DNA of 64,000 nt, from NCBI GenBank assembly GCA_937907425.1, contig CALCIE010000087.1:21363-85362 (forward strand), written 5' to 3'. The stretch is from ZC4RG42 sp003242425. GTDB taxonomy: Bacteria; Pseudomonadota; Gammaproteobacteria; Burkholderiales; SG8-39. Shown piece by piece: positions 43,911 through 52,093 of this stretch. Position 1 is the first letter of the stretch. The number at the start of each line of letters is the position of its first letter. The translations under genes were made by a program, and so were the position numbers. Below the pieces are notes generated by a model. It made no database searches. It saw only the letters and a list, made by a program, of their open reading frames with translations, and was not told where the DNA came from.

Positions 43911-44432
43911 TCAAGGTTCGTTGATCAACGCATCGATGCTGCTGGCGACTGCGGGATCGTTCCAGTCGACCTCACCGACGGCGTAGTAACGGATACGGTG
44001 CCCGCGGTCGAGCACGAAGGAGTAAGGCAGCAGGCGCACCTGCCACCGCTTGGAGACGGACATGTCCGGATCGAGCAGGACGGTGTAATCGATCGGCATC
44101 ATGTCCAGAAAACGCTGCACGCGCCCGGCGCCCTCGCCCATGTTGACCGCGATGAGCGCGAAGGGCCGCCCGGCCAGGCGGTCCTTGAGGTGCTGCATCG
44201 CGGGCATCTCGTCGCGGCAGGGCTCGCACCACGACGCCCAGAAGTTCAGCACCACGACCCGGCCGCGATAGTCGTCCAGCGTATGCGAGCGTCCTCGCAG
44301 ATCCTTCAGCGCGAGCGGCGGCGTGGCACCGCCCGGCCACGGCTTGAGCGCGCCCGCGTCCGCGGCGGCACAGGCGAAGCCCGCGCCAAACAGGCCGAGT
44401 GCGACAAGCAGCGGAAAGGGACGCATGGCCAT
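43911..44432 (-). CDS. TlpA/ResA-type periplasmic thioredoxin
   Basis: 173 residues; start at 44432 (or the in-frame ATG 44426). Signal peptide to about ACA-A. Redox site WASWCEPCRDE and the cis-Pro region RLLPYSFVLD are typical of TlpA/ResA/CcmG-like reductants. Likely reduces disulfides on periplasmic proteins; no cytochrome biogenesis genes adjoin. It lies ten bases from the transglutaminase-like gene and may be in its operon. Confidence 0.85.
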   Translation of the reverse strand: MAMRPFPLLVALGLFGAGFACAAADAGALKPWPGGATPPLALKDLRGRSHTLDDYRGRVVVLNFWASWCEPCRDEMPAMQHLKDRLAGRPFALIAVNMGEGAGRVQRFLDMMPIDYTVLLDPDMSVSKRWQVRLLPYSFVLDRGHRIRYYAVGEVDWNDPAVASSIDALINEP

Positions 44433-44482
44433 CCATTGTATGCGCGCCGCGCAGCCCCGAAACATGTCGCGGCGCCGCAGGA

Positions 44483-45226
44483 TTACCAGTAGTTCTCCAC
44501 CGTAAGGTGCCCGGGATCGCGCCGGCGATGCTTCTTCATGCCGCGCGTCTTGAGCAGTTCCGTCACCGCAGACACCATGGCGGGATTGCCGCACAGCATG
44601 ACATGAGTGTTCTCCGGCACCAGCTTCAGACCGGCCGCCTTCTCCAGCCGGCCGTCGGCGATCGCCTCGGGAATGCGGCCGGACAGCGCGCCCGGATGCT
44701 TTTCCCGGCTGACGAAGGAAATGACCTGCAGCTGATCCGGATAGGCGTTCTGCAGCCGCTCGATCTGGTCGCGATAGGCGAGCTCGGCACCGTAGCGCAC
44801 CGCGTGCACGAGCACGATCTTCTCGAAACGCTTCCACGGCGTCTCGGTCTTGAGGATGGAAAGGAAGGGCCCCAGCCCGGTGCCGGTGGAAAGCATCCAC
44901 AGGTTGTCGCATTCGGGCACTTCGGAAAGCACCAGAAAACCCGAGGGCGCGGGCGCGAGGTAGATGTTGTCCATCGGCTCGAGTTTCGCCAGCCGCGGCG
45001 TGAGCGGCCCTTCGGGCACTACGACGTAGTAGAACTCGTACGGCCGCTCCTTCGGCGCGTTCACGAAGGAGTAGGGCCGCGCCACCATCTCGCCGTTGAT
45101 CGCCAGCGCGAGCTTGGTGAACTGCCCCGCCTCGAAACTCGGCAGTTCGGCTTTCACCTGCAGCGAGTACAGCCGTTCCGTCCACTGCTTCTGTCCGACG
45201 ACCGTACCTTCGATCCACTTGCTCAT
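44483..45226 (-). CDS. fpr: Ferredoxin--NADP reductase
   Basis: 247 residues. FAD motif RPYSFVNAP, NADP motif STGTGLGPFLS, CGNPAMV near the C-terminus and terminal VENYW, where E. coli Fpr ends in a similar aromatic tail. Transfers electrons between NADPH and ferredoxin or flavodoxin, often for oxidative stress. Start ATG 45226 with CGGAAT upstream. Upstream on the strand lies the DUF3301 gene. Confidence 0.92.
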   Translation of the reverse strand: MSKWIEGTVVGQKQWTERLYSLQVKAELPSFEAGQFTKLALAINGEMVARPYSFVNAPKERPYEFYYVVVPEGPLTPRLAKLEPMDNIYLAPAPSGFLVLSEVPECDNLWMLSTGTGLGPFLSILKTETPWKRFEKIVLVHAVRYGAELAYRDQIERLQNAYPDQLQVISFVSREKHPGALSGRIPEAIADGRLEKAAGLKLVPENTHVMLCGNPAMVSAVTELLKTRGMKKHRRRDPGHLTVENYW

Positions 45227-45258
45227 GAGATTCCGTTGAGGTTTGCGCGCTCGCGCGC

Positions 45259-45564
45259 CTATTGCACCAGAAAAGGCTCCAGGTAGAGCGACTCGACTTG
45301 CGTGCCGCACAGCACGATGCTGCCGCCCCGGCGGTTGAAGCCGGTGTCGCTGAACTCGAAGCGGTAGGTCCGCTGCAGCCGCAGACGGCCGTTCTTGTCG
45401 CGGGCGAAGCGCAGCCGGACGCATTGCACCGTGTCGTCGAGAAGCTGCAGGCCGTCGCGCGCGCAGGCCGCACGGCTCAAGCCCAGCGCCCGCTCGCGCG
45501 CGCGCATGCTGTCGTACCAGTACCAGCCCAGGAACGCGAACAGCACGAGCAGCGCGCTTTCCAT
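45259..45564 (-). CDS. DUF3301 small membrane-anchored protein
   Basis: 101 residues. Single N-terminal membrane helix (LLVLFAFLGWYWYDSM), followed by a basic ERALGLSRAACARDGLQLL motif and a beta-rich RRTYRFEFSDTGFNRRGGSIVLCG C-terminal domain (partial: TYRFEFSDTGFNRRGG). The pattern fits DUF3301. Function unknown; the domain is on one side of the membrane. The gene is close to an aldo/keto reductase gene and fpr on the same strand, so it may be cotranscribed. Confidence 0.83.
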   Translation of the reverse strand: MESALLVLFAFLGWYWYDSMRARERALGLSRAACARDGLQLLDDTVQCVRLRFARDKNGRLRLQRTYRFEFSDTGFNRRGGSIVLCGTQVESLYLEPFLVQ

Positions 45565-45569
45565 CGCCG

Positions 45570-46610
45570 CTAGTACGCCGGGCTCGGGTAGCGTTCGTGG
45601 ATGCGGTCGATTTCCGCGAGCGTCGCCTCGTCGAGCGGCGGCGCTTCGGCGTAGCGCAGGTTCTCTTCGAGCTGCTCGAGCTTCGATGCGCCGATGATCG
45701 CCGCGCCGGTATGCCAGCGCGACAGCACGAAACCGATCGCAAGCTGCGTGAGCGGAACGCCCACCTTCACCGCCAGCTCGTGGTAGGCCTCGATCGCGGG
45801 CGCGACCATCGGCTTGCGGAAACGCGTGCCGAAATCGGGAAACAGCGTGTAGCGCGCGCCGGGCGGGAATGCGCCGTTGCGGTACTTGCCCGTCAGCGCG
45901 CCGCCTGCGAGCGGACTGTAGGCGAGCAGCGCGAGCTTTTCGCGATGGCAGGCTTCGGCGAGATCCTCGTCGAATTTGCGCGAGACCAGGCTGTACACGT
46001 TCTGGATCGTGACCGGCTGCGGCAGACCGTGCAGCCGCGCGACGCGTACGTACTCGCACACGCCCCAGGTCGTCTCGTTCGACAGCCCCCAGTAACGGAT
46101 CTTGCCCGCGCGCACGAGCGCATCCATCGCCTCCACCTGTTCGATGATCGGCGTGGCGAAGGGCTCCTCGCGCGGCACGAACATGGTCTTGCCGAACATC
46201 GGCACGGCGCGGTCGGGCCAGTGGATCTGGTAGAGATCGATGTAGTCGGTGCGCAACCGCTTGAGGCTTTCGTTCACCGCCTCGGTGATGTTGGCCTTGG
46301 TGAGCTCCGTGCGGCCGCCGCGCAGCCAGTCGCGCCGGCCCGGGCCGGCCACCTTGCTGGCGATGATGTAGCGGTCGCGCGGCTGGCGCGCCAGCCACTC
46401 GCCCAGGATGGTTTCGGTGCGGCCCTGGGTCTCGGCGCGCGGCGGCACGGGATACATCTCCGCCGTGTCGATGAAGTTGATGCCGTGCGCGACGGCAAGA
46501 TCCAGTTGACGGTGCGCATCCGCCTTGTCGGTCTGTTCGCCCCAGGTCATGGTGCCGAGGCAGACGCGCGACACGTTCAGATCGGTACCAGGAAGCAGGT
46601 TGTATTGCAT
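45570..46610 (-). CDS. Aldo/keto reductase, Tas-like
   Basis: 346 residues from ATG 46610 (GGAAACG upstream). Catalytic tetrad positions are D and Y in FIDTAEMYP, K in IASKVAG and H in YQIHWPD. NADP-binding C-terminus IIGASKLEQLEENL. The region around PQPVTIQNVYSLVSR is Tas-like. NADPH-dependent carbonyl reductase, substrate unknown. DUF3301 starts five bases after its stop, so these are coexpressed. Confidence 0.9.
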   Translation of the reverse strand: MQYNLLPGTDLNVSRVCLGTMTWGEQTDKADAHRQLDLAVAHGINFIDTAEMYPVPPRAETQGRTETILGEWLARQPRDRYIIASKVAGPGRRDWLRGGRTELTKANITEAVNESLKRLRTDYIDLYQIHWPDRAVPMFGKTMFVPREEPFATPIIEQVEAMDALVRAGKIRYWGLSNETTWGVCEYVRVARLHGLPQPVTIQNVYSLVSRKFDEDLAEACHREKLALLAYSPLAGGALTGKYRNGAFPPGARYTLFPDFGTRFRKPMVAPAIEAYHELAVKVGVPLTQLAIGFVLSRWHTGAAIIGASKLEQLEENLRYAEAPPLDEATLAEIDRIHERYPSPAY

Positions 46611-46750
46611 CGTTTCCAAATGCCTCTGATGCGCGGCGCCACGCGGCCGCGCCAGGGCCGATTGTGCCACGCGTTGCGCCGGCGTCGTCGCCTTGCGGCG
46701 CGCGGCGGCAACGCCGACAATGCGCCCCGGCACTTCCAAGAGGGGAAGAC

Positions 46751-47128
46751 TTGAGCGGCTTCACGAAATTCTGTCTGGCTTTCGGAGCGCTCGCCGGCAT
46801 GACCGGCGTGATGCTCGGCGCCTTCGGCGCCCATGCGCTGCGCGCGCGGCTCGCGCCCGAGATGCTGGCGGTCTACCAGACCGCGGTCGGGTACCAGCTC
46901 TGGCACGCCCTGGCGCTGATCGGCGTGGGCCTGCTGTCCTTCCACCTGCCGGCTTCCGCGCCCTTGCGCTGGGCAGGCGCGCTGCTTGCGCTCGGCATCC
47001 TGCTCTTTTCCGGCAGCCTTTACCTGCTGACGCTCGGCGGCGTGCGCGCGGGCCTGGTGACGCCTGCAGGCGGCGTGTGCTGGATCGTCGCCTGGGCGCT
47101 GCTCGCCTGGGCAGTGCTGCGCGCCTGA
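46751..47128 (+). CDS. DUF423 family membrane protein
   Basis: 125 residues from a TTG at 46751 (AGGGGAAGAC upstream), chosen because longer frames add an untypical basic N-terminus. Four hydrophobic helices; FGALAGMTGVMLGAFGAHALR is the DUF423 start (read as GMTGVMLGAFGAHALR). Family is found across bacteria, with no function established. Divergent to the aldo/keto reductase; the 140-base spacer holds the promoters. Confidence 0.87.
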   Translation: MSGFTKFCLAFGALAGMTGVMLGAFGAHALRARLAPEMLAVYQTAVGYQLWHALALIGVGLLSFHLPASAPLRWAGALLALGILLFSGSLYLLTLGGVRAGLVTPAGGVCWIVAWALLAWAVLRA

Positions 47129-47273
47129 GCGGGAACCTGCGCCCCGTTATGGCGGCGAGCAGGCGCATCGCGCATAATGCGGCAGCCTCGAACAAAGGGC
47201 TGCAGCCCTGCTTCTTCATCCCGCACGCGCGGCGCCCGGTGCCGCGCGCGCCCTCAGCCAGTGATAGAACCGC

Positions 47274-48545
47274 ATGAATCCTCGCCAACTGCTCATCGAT
47301 AGCTTCCATGCGGCCGTCGCCGCCGCCGACCCGTTGAAGATCCTGCCCGCGCACCTGCCCTCGCCGCCCAAGGGGCGCACGCTGGTGATCGGTGCCGGCA
47401 AGGCCGCCGCCTCGATGGCGCTGGCGGTCGAACAGCACTGGCCCGCCGACGCGCCGCTCGAGGGCCTGGTGATCACGCGCTACCGCCACGGCCTGCCCAC
47501 CAAGCGCATCCGGGTCGTCGAAGCGGGCCATCCGGTGCCGGACGAAAGCGGCGAAAAGGCGGCGCGCGAAATCCTGCGCATGGTGCAGAGCCTGGGACCG
47601 GACGATCTGCTGCTTGCGCTCGTCTCCGGCGGCGGCTCGAGCCTGCTGTCGCTGCCCGCCGAAGACATCTCCATGGACGAGCTGAAAGCCACCACCAAGG
47701 AGCTGCTGCGCTGCGGCGCGCCCATCCAGGCGATGAACACCGTGCGCAAGCATCTGTCTTCGATCCAGGGCGGCCGGCTCGCCGCCGCCACCCAGGCCAG
47801 GGTGCTGGCGCTGATCGTCTCCGACGTCACCGGCGACAACCCCACCCACATCGCTTCGGGCCCCTGCGCCCCGGACCCCACCACCTATCAGGACGCGCTC
47901 GACATCTTCGCCCGCTACAACGTCAACGCGCCGGCCAGAGTGGTGCAGCGCCTCGAACGCGGCGCGCGCGGCGAAATCCCCGAGACGCCCAAGCCCGGCG
48001 ACCCGATTTTCGAGCGTGTGGAGAACCGCGTCATCGCGACAGCGCAGCAGTCGCTGCAGGCGGGAGCCGACTTCTTCCGCGCCCAGGGCATCACGCCTGT
48101 CATCCTCGGCGACAGCGTGACGGGCGAAGCGAGCGAAGTGGCCAAGGTCTACGGGGCGCTGGCGCGCCAGATCCATCAGCACGGGCATCCGTTCCAGCGG
48201 CCGGTGGCGCTGATCTCCGGCGGTGAATGCACCGTCACCGTACGGGGCAACGGCCGCGGCGGCCGTTGCAGCGAGTTCCTGCTCTCGCTCGCCATCGATC
48301 TGGAGGGCCTGGAAGACGTGTACGCGCTCGCGGCCGATACCGACGGCATCGACGGCTCCGAGGACAATGCCGGCGCGGTGCTGGCCCCCGATTCGCTGCG
48401 CCGGGCGGAAGAGAAGGGCCTGAAAGCCAAGCAACTCGCCGCGGCGAACGACGCCTACACCTTTTTCGAGGCGCTGGGCGATCTGATCGTCACCGGCCCG
48501 ACGCGCACCAACGTCAACGACTATCGCGTCATCCTCATCCGCTGA
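47274..48545 (+). CDS. Glycerate 2-kinase, MOFRL (GckA/TtuD) type
   Basis: 423 residues. N-terminal Rossmann-like domain with VIGAGKAAASMA and LVSGGGSSLLSLP, followed by the MOFRL domain with ISGGECTVTVRGNGRGGRCSEFLLSLA (motif RGNGRGGRCSEF) and ADTDGIDGSEDNAG. Phosphorylates glycerate with ATP to 2-phosphoglycerate. Used in glyoxylate, tartrate and serine-cycle-like routes. No partner genes nearby. It precedes the AT-rich island. Confidence 0.92.
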   Translation: MNPRQLLIDSFHAAVAAADPLKILPAHLPSPPKGRTLVIGAGKAAASMALAVEQHWPADAPLEGLVITRYRHGLPTKRIRVVEAGHPVPDESGEKAAREILRMVQSLGPDDLLLALVSGGGSSLLSLPAEDISMDELKATTKELLRCGAPIQAMNTVRKHLSSIQGGRLAAATQARVLALIVSDVTGDNPTHIASGPCAPDPTTYQDALDIFARYNVNAPARVVQRLERGARGEIPETPKPGDPIFERVENRVIATAQQSLQAGADFFRAQGITPVILGDSVTGEASEVAKVYGALARQIHQHGHPFQRPVALISGGECTVTVRGNGRGGRCSEFLLSLAIDLEGLEDVYALAADTDGIDGSEDNAGAVLAPDSLRRAEEKGLKAKQLAAANDAYTFFEALGDLIVTGPTRTNVNDYRVILIR

Positions 48546-48549
48546 GGTG

Positions 48550-48601
48550 TCGCCCGAGTCGCATAAGGGTATTACCTACATATACTTATGCGACCGGGCG
48601 A
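48550..48601. repeat. Imperfect inverted repeat, 17-bp arms, one bulge
   Basis: Left arm 48550-48567 and right arm 48585-48601 are complementary except for a single bulged A (TCGCCCG-A-GTCGCATAAG against CTTATGCGACCGGGCGA), with a 17-base loop. It lies five bases after the glycerate kinase stop. No T-run follows on either strand, so it is not a standard terminator. Could be a processed RNA 3' end, a protein-binding site or a dispersed repeat. Confidence 0.55.
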
Positions 48602-48744
48602 TAGCGCCAGACTCAGAGCTCATAAGCTTTATTGTTAAATTGATTTATGGCTTGTATATCTGTTGAAAATAAACGAATTTTTGTATGAGAAAAAGATAAG
48701 GAATAGAGATAGGGCGCTCTTATGATGCAATGCAATAAATCATT

Positions 48745-48773
48745 TTGCCTTGCATCTTGTGGCTGGGCACAAT
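48745..48773 (+). promoter_or_regulatory. Candidate promoter of the small membrane gene
   Basis: TTGCCT (48745-48750) and CACAAT (48768-48773) are separated by 17 bases. Each matches the sigma70 consensus at four of six positions. Transcription from here would give a leader of about 34 bases. Moderate evidence only. Confidence 0.35.
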
Positions 48774-48813
48774 GCAGTCGTCACAGCAATGTTGCTGCAT
48801 TAAGGAGATGAAA

Positions 48814-48990
48814 ATGACTGTACTGGCCGAACTGATTGTCGCGATCCTGCAAGTCGCGAGCGTCCTGACCCTGCTTTATGGCCTGAGCCTGACCATCGAC
48901 AACGGCTTCGAGAAAGCCCTGAACTTCGCTTCGAAGCTGCGTCACGGCGTCGCCCGTGCGACCATCGATGGTCTCGCCCGCGCGGCCTGA
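48814..48990 (+). CDS. 58-residue membrane protein, orphan
   Basis: Starts at ATG 48814, six bases after an excellent AAGGAG; an ATG at 48808 is in frame but abuts that ribosome site. Residues 2-26 are one hydrophobic helix (LAELIVAILQVASVLTLLYG), followed by a charged amphipathic tail (FASKLRHGVARATIDGLARA). No family recognised. It has its own promoter-like sequence and AT-rich leader, and a terminator follows, so it is an independent unit. May be a small regulatory membrane protein or a toxin-like peptide. Confidence 0.7.
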   Translation: MTVLAELIVAILQVASVLTLLYGLSLTIDNGFEKALNFASKLRHGVARATIDGLARAA

Positions 48991-49092
48991 GCGCCCGGGC
49001 TGCGAGGGTTCAGCAGCCCCGAGCGGAACCGAGCCGCGGCGCTTCAGGCACGCCGCCGACGCCCGCCGCTGCCACAGGGCGGTTCACCAACC

Positions 49093-49117
49093 AAGGCCGG
49101 AGCGCTCCTCCGGCCTT
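49093..49117 (+). terminator. Intrinsic terminator after the 58-residue gene
   Basis: AAGGCCGGA and TCCGGCCTT form a 9-bp stem with a seven-base loop, followed by GTTGCTTT. It lies about 100 bases after the small gene's stop and is the best candidate for its 3' end. Confidence 0.65.
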
Positions 49118-49476
49118 GTTGCTTTCCAGACTCCCTTCCTCCGCATGGCATCCCTTTGCGCCTGCTAAAGGCCGCAACGCTTTTCGCCTGCCGCACCCGT
49201 CGTCGGACAAAGGCCGGCCATAGCGACCGCCCGGCGCCGCGCAACAAGTCCCGACTTATATCCCGCCTGCTGCGCTTGGTTTCCTCGGGTTCGGAACGGT
49301 ACGGCGGCTCCGGCCACGCCACAACGCATTAGCGCCCATCACCTCGCTCTCGGGCCCGGTGTGGGCCGGCTTATGCCGATGCGCCCTTGCCCGCGCTTTA
49401 GTCGGGATCCTTCCGCTCCAGAACACGAGCCGGGAATTCCATCGCTTGGTGCCCAACCCCTTGCCTTGGCACGGGC
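49118..49476. other. Intergenic region between the two terminators
   Basis: 359 bases bounded by the rightward terminator of the small gene and the leftward ribosomal terminator. No gene with a credible start is seen on either strand. I can name no promoter or repeat here. Confidence 0.5.
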
Positions 49477-49508
49477 AAAAAAGAAAAAGGCCGGTTTCCC
49501 GGCCTTTT
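49477..49508 (-). terminator. Intrinsic terminator of the ribosomal block
   Basis: Reading leftward, AAAAGGCCGG pairs with CCGGCCTTTT (loop of four) and is followed by TTTTTCTTTTTT. This is a strong intrinsic terminator, 33 bases after the rplQ stop, ending the alpha operon. Confidence 0.85.
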
Positions 49509-49541
49509 CCTGTGCGAGGCGAGCGTCCCGCCGAAACGCCC

Positions 49542-49937
49542 TTAGGCGTTTGCCTGCTCCTCGGCCTGTTCCTGCGGCTCCGGACGGTCCAGCAGTTCCA
49601 CCAATGCCATGGGGGCGTTGTCGCCCGGGCGGAAGCCGAACTTGAGGATGCGCAGATAGCCGCCGTTGCGCGAGGCATAGCGCGGGCCCAGCTCGTTGAA
49701 CAGCTTGGTGACCATTTCGCGGTCGCGCAGGCGGCTGAACGCCAGGCGGCGGTTCGCCAGCGAGGGCTTCTTGCCGAGGGTGATGATCGGCTCGACCACC
49801 TTGCGCAGTTCCTTGGCCTTGGGCAGCGTGGTCCTGATGACCTCGTGCCGCAGCAGCGAGTTGGCCATGTTCCGCAGCATCGCCTGACGATGGGCGCTGG
49901 TGCGGTTCAGTTTTCTCAGTCCGTGACGGTGACGCAT
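49542..49937 (-). CDS. rplQ: 50S ribosomal protein L17
   Basis: 131 residues, standard start MRHRHGLRKLNRTSAHRQAM. Core matches L17 to residue 118; the last dozen residues (PEPQEQAEEQANA) form an acidic tail common in Proteobacteria. Last gene of the alpha operon, 37 bases after rpoA and directly before a strong terminator. It binds 23S rRNA near the exit tunnel. Confidence 0.98.
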   Translation of the reverse strand: MRHRHGLRKLNRTSAHRQAMLRNMANSLLRHEVIRTTLPKAKELRKVVEPIITLGKKPSLANRRLAFSRLRDREMVTKLFNELGPRYASRNGGYLRILKFGFRPGDNAPMALVELLDRPEPQEQAEEQANA

Positions 49938-49974
49938 TTTTCTGTTCCTTGATCGCGCAGACGCGGCGCAACCC

Positions 49975-50961
49975 TTAGCCGCGTGTCGTTTCCAGTCCTG
50001 CCGGCGGCCAGTTCTCGAGCTTCATGCCCAGGGTGAGACCGCGGGCGGCGAGCACTTCCTTGATCTCGTTGAGCGACTTGCGGCCGAGATTCGGCGTCTT
50101 CAGCAGCTCGGTCTCGGTGCGCTGGATGAGGTCGCCGATGTAGTAGATGTTCTCCGCCTTGAGGCAGTTCGCCGAGCGCACGGTAAGCTCCAGATCGTCG
50201 ACCGGACGCAGCAGGATCGGGTCGATCTGCGGCGCCTTGCGTTCGGTATCCACCGCGACCGGCGTGCCTTCCAGCGCGGCGAACACGGAGAGCTGGTCGA
50301 CCAGCACGCGCGCGGCGTAGCGGATCGCTTCTTCGGGCTCGATCGCGCCGTTGGTTTCGATGTCCATGATGAGCTTGTCGAGATCGGTGCGCTGTTCCAC
50401 GCGCGCGGACTCGACCTGGTAGCTCACCCGCTTGACCGGGCTGAAGGACGCATCCAGGAGGATGCGGCCGATGCCTTTGCTTTCTTCCGGCACCACCCGC
50501 ATGTTGGCGGGCTGGTAGCCCCGGCCGCGCTCGACCTTGATGGTCATGTCCAGCTTGCCGCCGGGCGCCAGATGTGCAATGACGTGCTCGGGATTGATGA
50601 TCTCGACATCGTGGGTGACTTCGATGTCGCCGGCGGTCACGGGACCTTCGCCTTCCTTGCTCAGGCGCACCGTGGCCTCGGAGCCGCTATGCAGTTTCAG
50701 CACCACGCCCTTGAGGTTGAGCAGGATGTCGACGACGTCTTCCTGTACGCCCTCGATGGTCGAGTATTCATGCAGCACACCGGCGATCTGCACTTCGGTG
50801 GGCGCGAAGCCGGGCATCGAAGACAACAGCACGCGACGCAGCGCATTGCCGAGCGTGTGGCCGTAGCCCCGCTCGAAAGGCTCCATCACCACTTTCGCGT
50901 GATACGGCCCGACGGCCTGCACGTCGATGATTCGCGGTTTGAGGAAGCTGGTGCTTTGCAT
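49975..50961 (-). CDS. rpoA: RNA polymerase alpha subunit
   Basis: 328 residues. N-terminal dimerisation domain (1-230) with GYGHTLGNALRRVLLSSMPG, then a flexible linker (about 232-248) and C-terminal domain (248-328) with the NCLKAENIYYIGDLIQRTE segment that contacts UP-element DNA and activators. Assembles the RNA polymerase core. Lies between rpsD and rplQ in the alpha operon, with 45 and 37 bases of spacing. Confidence 0.98.
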   Translation of the reverse strand: MQSTSFLKPRIIDVQAVGPYHAKVVMEPFERGYGHTLGNALRRVLLSSMPGFAPTEVQIAGVLHEYSTIEGVQEDVVDILLNLKGVVLKLHSGSEATVRLSKEGEGPVTAGDIEVTHDVEIINPEHVIAHLAPGGKLDMTIKVERGRGYQPANMRVVPEESKGIGRILLDASFSPVKRVSYQVESARVEQRTDLDKLIMDIETNGAIEPEEAIRYAARVLVDQLSVFAALEGTPVAVDTERKAPQIDPILLRPVDDLELTVRSANCLKAENIYYIGDLIQRTETELLKTPNLGRKSLNEIKEVLAARGLTLGMKLENWPPAGLETTRG

Positions 50962-51006
50962 GCGGTTTCCTTGTCCTCGTCCTAGGATTCGATGATCGAT
51001 TCCCCG

Positions 51007-51633
51007 TTACTTCGAGTAGAGCTCGATCACCAGATGTTCGTTGATGGTCGCGGGCAGTTCGGACCGCTGCGGCAGCGCCTTGAACGTGCCCTTCAGCGCC
51101 TTCGTATCCACCTCGATCCACTCGGGGAAACCGCGCGATTCGGCCGCTTCGACGGCCGCCTTGATGCGCAGTTGCGACTTGGCCTTGTCGGCCACCTCGA
51201 TCACGTCGCCGGGCTTGACCAGATAGGACGGGATGTTGACGCGCTTCCCGTTCACCAGCACGCCGTTGTGGCGGACGATCTGGCGCGCTTCGGCGCGCGA
51301 ACCGCCGAAGCCCATGCGATAGGCAACGTTATCCAGCCGCGACTCGAGCAGCTGCAACAGCGTCTCGCCGGTCACGCCCTTGCGGCGGGAGGCCTCGGCG
51401 TAGGTCCTGCGGAACTGCGACTCCAGCACGCCATAGATCCGGCGGATCTTCTGCTTGGCGCGCAGCTGGTTGGCATAGTCCGAGGCGCGACCCTGCTTCT
51501 GGCCGTGCTGGCCAGGCGCGTAATTGCGGCGCTCGATGGCGCACTTGTCAGTGAAGCACTTCTCCGCCTTCAGATACAGCTTCTCGCCCTCGCGGCGGCA
51601 CAGGCGGCATTTGGGTTCTAGGCTGCGGGCCAC
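51007..51633 (-). CDS. rpsD: 30S ribosomal protein S4
   Basis: 208 residues. N-terminal cysteines C9, C12, C26 and C31 form a zinc site, the C+ version of S4, which E. coli lacks. The S4 RNA-binding domain is about 97-160 (ESRLDNVAYRMGFGGSRAEA). Primary assembly protein of the 30S subunit and, in E. coli, translational repressor of the alpha operon; that regulation is inferred here. Confidence 0.98.
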   Translation of the reverse strand: MARSLEPKCRLCRREGEKLYLKAEKCFTDKCAIERRNYAPGQHGQKQGRASDYANQLRAKQKIRRIYGVLESQFRRTYAEASRRKGVTGETLLQLLESRLDNVAYRMGFGGSRAEARQIVRHNGVLVNGKRVNIPSYLVKPGDVIEVADKAKSQLRIKAAVEAAESRGFPEWIEVDTKALKGTFKALPQRSELPATINEHLVIELYSK

Positions 51634-51648
51634 TTTCGGCTGCTCCTG

Positions 51649-52047
51649 TTAGATACGACGACGCTTGGGTGGGCGGCACCCGTTGTGCGGGATCGGTGTC
51701 ACGTCGCTGATGCTCGTGATCTTCAGACCGAGCGCGTGCAACGCGCGGACCGCGGATTCGCGCCCCGGGCCGGGCCCTTTGATGCGCACTTCGAGGTTCT
51801 TCACGCCGCATTCCTGCGCCATACGGCCGGCGTGTTCGGCGGCCACCTGGGCGGCAAAGGGCGTCGATTTGCGCGAGCCCTTGAAGCCCGCGGCGCCCGA
51901 CGTGGCCCAGGCCAGCGCGTTGCCCTGACGATCGGTGATGGTGATGATCGTGTTGTTGAAGGAGGCGTGAATGTGCGCGATGCCCTCGGCGACATTCTTT
52001 TTCGCCTTCTTGCGCACCCGCGATGCGGTTGGTGCCGGTTTAGCCAT
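51649..52047 (-). CDS. rpsK: 30S ribosomal protein S11
   Basis: 132 residues. The conserved AHIHASFNNTIITITD block and terminal DVTPIPHNGCRPPKRRRI are complete. Forms the 30S platform with S6, S18 and S21. Fifteen bases upstream of rpsD. Confidence 0.98.
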   Translation of the reverse strand: MAKPAPTASRVRKKAKKNVAEGIAHIHASFNNTIITITDRQGNALAWATSGAAGFKGSRKSTPFAAQVAAEHAGRMAQECGVKNLEVRIKGPGPGRESAVRALHALGLKITSISDVTPIPHNGCRPPKRRRI

Positions 52048-52093
52048 TTACTCGAATCCTCAATGAGTGCTCTGTCGCGCTCAGAATGAATGC

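Larger units (their letters stand above)
48546..48813. other. AT-rich island between glycerate kinase and the small membrane gene
   Basis: 268 bases, clearly lower in GC than everything around it (runs such as ATTGTTAAATTGATTTATGG and AAAAAGATAAGGAATAGAG). It begins with a 17-bp imperfect dyad, and its right half has two further 7-bp inverted repeats: GATGCAA (48724) with TTGCATC (48750), and AATGCAG (48771) with CTGCATT (48795). It ends at the ribosome site of the 58-residue gene. Likely contains a promoter and a structured leader; horizontal origin is possible. Confidence 0.6.
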
